This document shows positions 1 through 4,652 of a stretch of DNA of 5,473 nt, in pieces. Within the stretch, counting starts at the first letter, position 1, and every line of letters begins with the position of its first letter. The translations under genes were made by a program, and so were the position numbers. Source of the stretch: Caulobacteraceae bacterium. GTDB lineage: Bacteria > Pseudomonadota > Alphaproteobacteria > Caulobacterales > Caulobacteraceae. The notes under the pieces are model-generated. The model saw only the letters and a list, made by a program, of their open reading frames with translations, ran no database searches and was not told the DNA's origin. The stretch spans positions 1-5,473 of the forward strand of contig CANKPO010000112.1 in assembly GCA_947484535.1 (NCBI GenBank), given 5' to 3'.

Positions 1-1601
1 ATGAAGCCCTCATAATGGGCGCGGTAAAGATGGCCCTCAAGGCGGGCGCGGCCGGTTGTGTAGCGCAGAGTGGCTTCGATGGAGGTAACGATCTCGGAGT
101 CGAAGCTCGGATTGCCGATTTCATAGGTCCCTGTGCCGCCATGGGGGCCGTCGGCAAAGAGCTCGACCTCAGACGGCGCGCGGCCATTGCGGGCGAGGGA
201 TAGGGCGTAGAAAAACTGATCGTTCGGCTTCCAGAACAGACCTGCCGAGGCAGAGACATTGGTGAAACTTTGTGCGGGTTTAGTCTTGGACCAGTTCAGA
301 CCGCCAGATGCGGCGGCGTCGCTGGTTAGCCGCCCCACCAGGTCTGCTGTGAGTTTGCGCTGATCCAGTCGCGCGCCCAAATCGACGCCCCAGACCCCTT
401 GGTCAAAGCGCTGAAGGGTAAAGAGGCCAAGTTCAGACACCTCCACAGGCGGCACAAAGGCCTCGTCACCAATGGCTTGGAAGTCTCGCGTCAGCGCCTG
501 GAGGCCAATGGCCCCCTTGTGACCCTCATGCTCGCGATGGACGACCTCGAACCGAGCTTCCGTGCCCTTAGACGCGAAGCGCGTTCCGACTGCGCCATCA
601 TTGATGATAATTTCAGCATGCTCATAGTCGGCGTGACCGATGGAAAATTGGATCTTGCTGAAGGTTTCCAGATCAAGCGCGTGCGCGCCGCGCACATCTA
701 GCCGCGTCTGTTTCAGATGCAGTCCCACCGGACCTTCGTCAGCCGGATCGATAGAGGCTGTGATCTGAGGGAAGGGCACGCCATAGGTCGTATCGGTGCG
801 CTTGACCGAGGCGCCAATATAACCGCGCTCGCCGATATAGGAGGCGCCCGCACCATAGGCATCCAGCTCAACGCTGCTGTTCAGGACCTTGCGGTCAGTG
901 GCCGCGGTCAAGTCGTCCTTTTTGGCGAGACGGTCGGAAACGGGATTGGACGGGACCTCATAGTCGCTGGAGCGGCGGGTCACCATGTCGGCTACGAACA
1001 CGATAGGACCAGCACTGGTCTTGATCGAACCAGACACTGAACGGCCTTCATTGCCGGTTTCATAGGAGCCCGAGAGGCGCCCTTCGATGGGAGACTGCGG
1101 CTTGGTGCTGGGCACTCGGTCGTCGATTATATTGACCACCCCGCCAATGCCCGAGCCGCCATAGGCCAGGGTTGATGGACCGCGCAGCACCTCGATGCGG
1201 GTGGCTTCGCCCGGATCGGAGGCCACAGCATGATCGGGCGAGACCGAACTGGCATCGACCAGACCCACGCCATTTTGCAAGATCATCACACGCGGGCCAG
1301 ACAGGCCGCGAATGACTGGGCGGCTGGCCCCCGGTCCAAAGAAGGTCGAACGGACCCCGGATAGACCGTTCAAAACATCGCCCAATCCCGCAGGCGTCGC
1401 CAGGTCTAGATCATCACGGCTGATGATATTGACGCTGGTGGTCAAGGTTTGTAGCGACACAGCATAGGGGGCGGCGGTGATGATCACTTCCGCCTGTTCA
1501 TCGGATTTGGCTGGGGCAGCGTCAGCGGCGTAGCTAACCCCGTGCATCAAGCCGAGCGCTGCCGATGAGGCCAACAGCAGGTTGCGGATCAAGATCGCCA
1601 T
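1..1601 (-). CDS. znuD: ZnuD-like TonB-dependent outer-membrane receptor, probable zinc uptake (partial, C-terminus missing)
   Basis: This gene encodes an outer-membrane receptor that would import a metal or metal complex using TonB energy. 533 codons are present without a stop, and the reading frame runs off the left edge. The ATG at 1601 has a GGAG Shine-Dalgarno sequence about 9 nt upstream. Residues 1-25 look like a signal peptide ending SYA. A TonB-box-like stretch (AEVIITA) is at 38-44. The plug domain spans roughly 50-165, with VIRGLSGPRVMILQNG at 96-111, SPDHAV at 121-126 and VLRGPSTLAYG at 138-148. ZnuD-type receptors share the SPDHAV segment, the GDEAFVPP segment (378-385) and ADGPH near H487. 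Histidines cluster in the barrel (H323, H328, H355, H358, H361), which fits a zinc receptor. A Zur-type palindrome lies 30 bp upstream. The receptor class is certain; zinc as ligand is inferred from family resemblance plus the Zur box. A copper or other metal ligand is the main alternative. Confidence 0.9.
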   Translation of the reverse strand, partial: MAILIRNLLLASSAALGLMHGVSYAADAAPAKSDEQAEVIITAAPYAVSLQTLTTSVNIISRDDLDLATPAGLGDVLNGLSGVRSTFFGPGASRPVIRGLSGPRVMILQNGVGLVDASSVSPDHAVASDPGEATRIEVLRGPSTLAYGGSGIGGVVNIIDDRVPSTKPQSPIEGRLSGSYETGNEGRSVSGSIKTSAGPIVFVADMVTRRSSDYEVPSNPVSDRLAKKDDLTAATDRKVLNSSVELDAYGAGASYIGERGYIGASVKRTDTTYGVPFPQITASIDPADEGPVGLHLKQTRLDVRGAHALDLETFSKIQFSIGHADYEHAEIIINDGAVGTRFASKGTEARFEVVHREHEGHKGAIGLQALTRDFQAIGDEAFVPPVEVSELGLFTLQRFDQGVWGVDLGARLDQRKLTADLVGRLTSDAAASGGLNWSKTKPAQSFTNVSASAGLFWKPNDQFFYALSLARNGRAPSEVELFADGPHGGTGTYEIGNPSFDSEIVTSIEATLRYTTGRARLEGHLYRAHYEGF

Positions 1602-1630
1602 AGTCACACTCCAAACTGTCAGTCTTCTTT

Positions 1631-1647
1631 ATGTTATAATATATCAT
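1631..1647. promoter_or_regulatory. Candidate Zur box (zinc-uptake regulator operator)
   Basis: The 17-bp sequence ATGTTATAATATATCAT is a palindrome in which only one symmetric pair mismatches, apart from the unavoidable centre base. It matches the alphaproteobacterial Zur operator as I know it, roughly ATGTTATANTATAACAT with flanking A/T. It lies 30 bp upstream of the ZnuD-like receptor start. On the minus strand a possible -35 (TTGCAA, 1647-1652) and a weak -10 (TAAAGA) would flank it, so bound Zur would block RNA polymerase. The distance to the divergent SRPBCC gene is about 100 bp, so control of that gene is possible but less certain. Confidence 0.75.
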
Positions 1648-1713
1648 TTGCAAGGGGGTGATGGGCCGAGCCGTGTTATTTTGAAATTTCTGTGGAATCT
1701 GGATGGGAAATGG

Positions 1714-1727
1714 GCAGTCTAGACTGC
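1714..1727. repeat. Perfect 14-bp palindrome upstream of the SRPBCC gene
   Basis: GCAGTCTAGACTGC is exactly self-complementary and lies 22 bp before the TTG start of the exported SRPBCC gene. It has the size and position of an operator for a dimeric regulator overlapping a promoter or leader, but I recognise no specific regulator. A 14-bp perfect palindrome could also occur by chance. Confidence 0.4.
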
Positions 1728-1749
1728 TGTGATGCCGCGGGGGTGAGTT

Positions 1750-2355
1750 TTGGAGGTCTTAGGGCGTTTTGTGAGGCTTGCGATTCTGGTCGTGACCTTC
1801 GTGGCCCTCCTAGCCTTCGTAGCTTGGGGCCCAACTGAGGCCTCGGCCCAAGTGGTGGTGGCGGCTGAGAGGCTGGACCTTACGCTAGTGCGTGATGCCC
1901 GCGATGGCAGCCACGGCCTGCGGGCCGAGTTCGATATTGCTGCGCCTGTTTCGGTCGTTTGGGCGGTGTTGGTCGATTGCGACACGGCGGCTCAGCATGT
2001 GCCGGGTATGAAAAGCTGCAGGGTCCTCGAACAGGATCGTGGGGGCCTTTGGGATATCCGCGAACACAGGGTCAAGCTGCCTTGGTTCCCGCTGGTCCTG
2101 CGCAATGTGGTTCGGTCGGACTATGAGCCGCTGGCGCGGCTGCGCTATCAAAAGGCTAAACCGGATGGGCAGAGGCTGGATGGCGAGTGGCGCTTGACCT
2201 CCATCAATGGCGGCGCGGCCACCCATATTGTCTATGTTGGCTATCTGACGGGCGTCCTGCCGATCCCCGAACTGATCCTGCGCGCCTATGTTCGCGAGGG
2301 GATCGAGGCGGTGCGGTTAGAAAGTCTGACCCGGATGAGAGCGCAGTCCCGCTAG
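1750..2355 (+). CDS. Exported SRPBCC (START/polyketide-cyclase-like) family protein of unknown function
   Basis: This is a 201-residue protein with an N-terminal signal peptide: hydrophobic core at about 10-26 and a cleavage site after ASA (31-33). The mature part of about 168 residues fits one SRPBCC helix-grip domain. Family-like landmarks are the start of the domain at AAPVSVVWAVLVDCD (64-78), the VPGMKSCRVLE strand (84-94), the GEWRL strand (145-149), THIVYVGYLTG (158-168) and a C-terminal helix at about 174-196 that would close the hydrophobic pocket. Such proteins bind lipids or other hydrophobic ligands; the ligand here cannot be read from sequence. The start is uncertain. TTG at 1750 follows a GGGGTGA ribosome site and an in-frame stop at 1744-1746. 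GTG at 1771 follows AGGG with 6-nt spacing and leaves a typical MRLAILVV signal-peptide start. The gene diverges from the ZnuD-like receptor and converges on the TrmO-like gene with 33 bp between them. Confidence 0.8.
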   Translation: MEVLGRFVRLAILVVTFVALLAFVAWGPTEASAQVVVAAERLDLTLVRDARDGSHGLRAEFDIAAPVSVVWAVLVDCDTAAQHVPGMKSCRVLEQDRGGLWDIREHRVKLPWFPLVLRNVVRSDYEPLARLRYQKAKPDGQRLDGEWRLTSINGGAATHIVYVGYLTGVLPIPELILRAYVREGIEAVRLESLTRMRAQSR

Positions 2356-2388
2356 GGCGAGGTCGATGGGACTGGGCAGAAGGTGCGT

Positions 2389-2850
2389 CTACCAATATTG
2401 GGCCATGATTTCGCCGGCCCAATCAGGCTCAACAATGTCCCCGCGCGGAAGAAAGCCCTTTAGGACCGGCTTGATGTCCAGAACGGGAGTGCCATCGATC
2501 GCGTCTAGGCCCTGAACCTCTAGGCAAAGGCCCTTGACCCCTATGATTGTGCAGACACTGACGCCCAACCGATTGGGACGGTTCTTGCCGCGCTGGGCAA
2601 AGATGCCGACCTTGGGCCAGTCGGTCTGTCCGCGAGGATGGCGTGCCCCTGCGACGATCTTCGTCTCGGGGACGAGATTGAAATGAAAAATGATCTCGGC
2701 GTGAGAAAAGGTGCTCAGTCCTTCGAGTGCATCGGGAGCAAAGCGGGTTGGGTCCAGTTCGATCCGCGCCCTGACCGATCCCCAGTCATCGTCGGTTGCC
2801 TCTGACCGGCCGCCACGAACAAATCCAATCGGGCTTAGGTCGATGGACAT
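2389..2850 (-). CDS. tsaA: Short TrmO/TsaA-family protein, probable tRNA t6A37 N6-methyltransferase
   Basis: This 153-residue protein has the TsaA/TrmO fold. Members of the family methylate N6-threonylcarbamoyladenosine at position 37 of certain tRNAs with S-adenosylmethionine. Visible landmarks are DDWGSVRARIEL (21-32), GLSTFSHAEIIFHF (44-57), the HPRG motif (71-74), VGIFAQRGKNRPNRLG (81-96) and the signature GLDAIDGTPVLDIKP (114-128). The ATG at 2850 was chosen over an upstream in-frame start because GGAGGAGAT sits 4 nt before it and because the family begins near this point; the upstream extension lies inside the neighbouring thioesterase gene. It is the last gene of the operon and overlaps the thioesterase stop by one base (TAATG). 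It lacks the C-terminal extension of the longer enterobacterial TrmO. The RGKNRPNRLG version differs from the RSPxRPNPIG form I expect in proven TrmO proteins, so the substrate is less secure than the family. Confidence 0.88.
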   Translation of the reverse strand: MSIDLSPIGFVRGGRSEATDDDWGSVRARIELDPTRFAPDALEGLSTFSHAEIIFHFNLVPETKIVAGARHPRGQTDWPKVGIFAQRGKNRPNRLGVSVCTIIGVKGLCLEVQGLDAIDGTPVLDIKPVLKGFLPRGDIVEPDWAGEIMAQYW

Positions 2851-3272
2851 TAGATCTCCTCCTTGGGCGACAAGAGGAAATGGCCGCGCAGCAGGGTGAT
2901 GGGATTGGCCCGCGTCTCTTGCCAAGCCTCGACATGGACATTGGCGATCCGGCGACCGATCTTTCGGATCTCAGCGCGGGCATAGGTGGTCAAAGGGCGG
3001 GCTGGACGCAGATATTCCACCGATATGTCGATGGGCCGTGGCTGACGGGTCAGGCCTTGCATGATCGAGATCTGGGCCAGCGCCGTCATCTCCATAAAGG
3101 CCCCCAAAACCCCGCCATGGATAGCCGGCAGGGTGGGATTGCCGATCAGGTGGGTGGCAAAGGGCAAGATGGCGGTCATCTCGTCGCCTGCCAATTCGGC
3201 CCGCATGCCCAGATAGCGCGCATAGGGAATTCGGCTCAGGAGGGCGTCTAACTGTTCGGCGGCGTCGCTCAT
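2850..3272 (-). CDS. PaaI-family hotdog-fold thioesterase (second operon gene)
   Basis: This 140-residue protein is one hotdog domain of the PaaI type. Members hydrolyse acyl- or aryl-CoA thioesters in the cytoplasm as tetramers. The core helix motif is visible as N45, then HGGVLGAFMEMTA (52-64). Here H52, the GG pair and the acidic residue E61 sit where PaaI-type enzymes have HGG and a catalytic Asp/Glu. PIDISVEYLRPAR (80-92) is the next conserved strand, and RRIANVHVEAW (107-117) the following one. The start ATG overlaps the stop of the upstream thioesterase by 4 bp (ATGA), and the stop overlaps the TrmO-like start, so it is the middle gene of a coupled trio. Substrate is not predictable; phenylacetyl-CoA is not implied, because no other phenylacetate gene is in view. 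Confidence 0.85.
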   Translation of the reverse strand: MSDAAEQLDALLSRIPYARYLGMRAELAGDEMTAILPFATHLIGNPTLPAIHGGVLGAFMEMTALAQISIMQGLTRQPRPIDISVEYLRPARPLTTYARAEIRKIGRRIANVHVEAWQETRANPITLLRGHFLLSPKEEI

Positions 3273-3760
3273 CTTGCGCCCGCCTGACCTGAAGTGGCCT
3301 CTGGCGGATGGCCAGAGCCGCGACGCCCTGAATCCGAATTGATCATGAAGGCGGCCTGGGCCGTGGCGACGGGATCACCCTTGTCCTTGTCCCAAGCGCT
3401 GGCGCGGACAAAGGCGATGGAGCGGGTGACCTTATAGCAATGGGCTTCGGCAAAGACGCCAAGGCCCGGCTCTGCGGCGCGCATATAGTCGATGCGCAGG
3501 TCGAGGGTCGCGATAGGGGTCATAAAGTCTATGGCCATCATCACCGCGTGGCCGCACACATGGTCGAGCAAAGCCGTGACCGCGCCGCCCGCTATGACGC
3601 CCGAATCCGGATCACCGACCAGGTCTTCGCGAAAGGGCAGCTTGAGCGTCGCCCACGCCTTCTCGGATGATACAAATTCAAAGCCGAGGGCCTGGGCGTG
3701 GGGCGACCAGTCGAACCGCCCGCGTTCGCCGGGCTTGGGAGAGTCTGTTCTATTGCTCAT
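3269..3760 (-). CDS. PaaI-family hotdog-fold protein, thioesterase-like (first operon gene)
   Basis: This 163-residue protein has the same hotdog architecture as the next gene but is clearly a different subgroup. The core helix reads VIAGGAVTALLDHVCGHAV (55-73). The acidic residue D66 is present, but alanine 57 occupies the place of the histidine in the usual HGG motif. ATLDLRIDYMRAAEPG (84-99) and RSIAFVRASAW (residues after about 110) are the typical strands. The C-terminal 20 residues are rich in Gly, Ser and Pro and probably disordered. The ATG at 3760 is the first possible ATG start, because an in-frame TAG lies at 3770-3772; its Shine-Dalgarno sequence is weak. It leads the operon and shares the upstream region with divergent msrA. 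It may be an acyl-CoA thioesterase partner of its neighbour, but this is inference. Confidence 0.83.
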   Translation of the reverse strand: MSNRTDSPKPGERGRFDWSPHAQALGFEFVSSEKAWATLKLPFREDLVGDPDSGVIAGGAVTALLDHVCGHAVMMAIDFMTPIATLDLRIDYMRAAEPGLGVFAEAHCYKVTRSIAFVRASAWDKDKGDPVATAQAAFMINSDSGRRGSGHPPEATSGQAGAR

Positions 3761-3791
3761 GGCCCAAATCTACAGGCTCAGCGGCGCGGAG

Positions 3792-3816
3792 CAAGCCGTT
3801 CTGTCCCGACGGCTTG
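3792..3816. repeat. Inverted repeat, 8-bp arms, in the msrA/thioesterase divergent promoter region
   Basis: CAAGCCGT (3792-3799) and ACGGCTTG (3809-3816) are perfectly complementary and separated by 9 bases. The site lies between the two divergent genes, 31 bp from the thioesterase start and 38 bp from msrA. It could be an operator serving both promoters, or a hairpin in the leader of the minus-strand operon. No U-tract follows on either strand, so it is not an intrinsic terminator. Confidence 0.5.
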
Positions 3817-3820
3817 GGCT

Positions 3821-3837
3821 TGTAAATTTCTGTAAAT
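3821..3837 (+). repeat. Short direct repeat (TGTAAAT twice, 10 bp apart) before msrA
   Basis: TGTAAAT occurs at 3821-3827 and again at 3831-3837, so the copies are one helical turn apart. They lie in the AT-rich segment just upstream of msrA, next to a possible -10 hexamer (TACAAC, 3840-3845). This may be a regulator site or simply promoter A/T richness. No known regulator is recognised. Confidence 0.3.
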
Positions 3838-3854
3838 GGTACAACTCTAGGCCT

Positions 3855-4469
3855 ATGAAAAAGTTCACCCTTGCTGCGGCGCTCGTCACCCTCTGTCTTG
3901 GCCTTGGCATAGGGGGCAAGGGCCATGCCGCCCCTGCCACCGAAACCGCAATCTTTGCAGGGGGCTGTTTTTGGTGTGTCGAGCACGACTTGGACGCCAT
4001 TCCCGGTGTGATTTCGGTGGAGTCTGGCTATACGGGCGGCAAGGAGCCTAATCCGACCTATCAGCAGGTGTCCTCTGAGACCACCGGCCACTATGAAGCC
4101 GTCAAGGTCCTCTTTGACCCGAGCAAGATCAGCTATGGCCAGCTCATTGATCGGTTCTGGCTGCTTGTTGATCCGACCGACGGCGGCGGACAGTTCTGCG
4201 ACCGGGGGCCATCCTATCGCACGGCGGTATTCGTTAAGGACGCGGCTCAACGCAAGGCGGCCGAGGCCTCGCTGGCCCGCATCCAAGCCGGTCCGCTCAA
4301 GGGCCGGGCCGTGACCCCGATTCGCGATGCAGCACCCTTTTGGCGCGCCGAGGGCTATCATCAGGACTATGCCGAGAAGAATCCCTTGCGCTACAATGTT
4401 TACCGGCAGGGCTGTGGTCGCGACTCACGGCTGAGGGCGGTTTGGGGTGCTGCGGCTGGCCCCAAGTGA
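3855..4469 (+). CDS. msrA: Peptide-methionine (S)-S-oxide reductase MsrA, exported form
   Basis: The enzyme reduces methionine-S-sulfoxide in proteins back to methionine. The 204-residue product starts MKKFTLAAAL with a signal peptide up to about A25/A26, so the mature enzyme of about 178 residues should act in the periplasm. The catalytic motif GCFWC is at 37-41, with nucleophile C38. E81 (GHYEAV), D116 and Y121 (FCDRGPSYRT) match the sulfoxide-binding acid and tyrosine residues of the family. RAEGYHQDYA is at 164-173. The likely resolving cysteine is C187 in QGCGRDSRLRAVWG; C115 is an extra cysteine often seen in this subgroup. The ATG at 3855 was preferred to starts far upstream, which would add a stretch antisense to the thioesterase gene. 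The ribosome site is weak (AGG only), so a short or leaderless transcript is possible. It would need a periplasmic electron donor; none is encoded nearby. Confidence 0.95.
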   Translation: MKKFTLAAALVTLCLGLGIGGKGHAAPATETAIFAGGCFWCVEHDLDAIPGVISVESGYTGGKEPNPTYQQVSSETTGHYEAVKVLFDPSKISYGQLIDRFWLLVDPTDGGGQFCDRGPSYRTAVFVKDAAQRKAAEASLARIQAGPLKGRAVTPIRDAAPFWRAEGYHQDYAEKNPLRYNVYRQGCGRDSRLRAVWGAAAGPK

Positions 4470-4545
4470 CTGAAAAGTGCCACTAAGCGCCTAAATAAGG
4501 GCAAAAATGTCACGCTGAGTAAGCTTTGATCGCTTTGCCACTTCC

Positions 4546-4563
4546 TTGTCATTAATCCGTCAT
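4546..4563 (+). promoter_or_regulatory. Candidate Pho box (PhoB-binding site) upstream of the second TonB-dependent receptor
   Basis: TTGTCAT (4546-4552), an all-A/T linker TAAT, and CCGTCAT (4557-4563) reproduce the Pho-box design of two CTGTCAT-type 7-mers set 11 bp apart. Each 7-mer matches 6 of 7 positions, and A/T-rich TGAT follows. It points toward the receptor and lies about 90 bp before its ATG. A clear -10 hexamer at the usual distance of about 10 bp is not evident, which lowers confidence. Confidence 0.55.
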
Positions 4564-4575
4564 TGATAATTATCA
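4564..4575. promoter_or_regulatory. 12-bp palindrome TGATAATTATCA, possible Fur-like site or promoter element
   Basis: The sequence is perfectly self-complementary and directly abuts the candidate Pho box. GATAAT and TTATC words resemble parts of the Fur consensus, but aligning the surrounding 19 bp to the classical Fur box gives only about 12 matches, so Fur control is a weak suggestion. GATAAT (4565-4570) could alternatively be a -10 hexamer. Confidence 0.3.
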
Positions 4576-4601
4576 GATGAAGACTACACGCCTCCAGTGT
4601 T

Positions 4602-4626
4602 GCGACGCCTGTTTGGCTGACGTCGC
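4602..4626 (+). other. Possible leader hairpin before the second TonB-dependent receptor
   Basis: GCGACG (4602-4607) can pair with CGTCGC (4621-4626) around a 13-nt loop, ending 26 nt before the receptor ATG. It would lie in the 5' leader if transcription starts near the Pho box. Six GC-rich pairs in GC-rich DNA may be chance; no known riboswitch is recognised and no terminator U-tract follows. Confidence 0.2.
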
Positions 4627-4652
4627 GCTTGGGCATGATCAGGGGAACTTTC

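Noticed and set aside
399..1040. Two plus-strand open frames (399-701 and 717-1040)
   Set aside because: Both are antisense to the intact ZnuD-like receptor frame and carry no recognisable motif.
1885..2226. 113-residue minus-strand frame inside the SRPBCC gene
   Set aside because: It is a shadow of the plus-strand SRPBCC gene, which has a signal peptide and domain motifs.
2356..2388. Bidirectional terminator between the convergent SRPBCC and TrmO-like genes
   Set aside because: The 33-bp gap shows no stem-loop with a U-tract on either strand.
2851..2925. N-terminal extension of the TrmO-like protein by 25 residues
   Set aside because: It would sit inside the upstream thioesterase gene, whereas the ATG at 2850 has a strong ribosome site and fits the family start.
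3821..3837. TGTAAAT direct repeat as a Pho box
   Set aside because: The repeat spacing is 10 bp rather than 11 and the 7-mers do not match CTGTCAT.
3492..3854. N-terminal extension of msrA by 121 residues
   Set aside because: The extension is antisense to the first thioesterase gene. The ATG at 3855 gives a normal signal peptide followed by the MsrA core.
3750..4361. 203-residue open frame on the minus strand opposite msrA
   Set aside because: It is antisense to unmistakable MsrA coding sequence and its product resembles nothing known.
4470..4510. Possible terminator after msrA
   Set aside because: The GCGCCT...AAGGGC pairing has mismatches in the stem and no proper U-tract, so no intrinsic terminator can be claimed.
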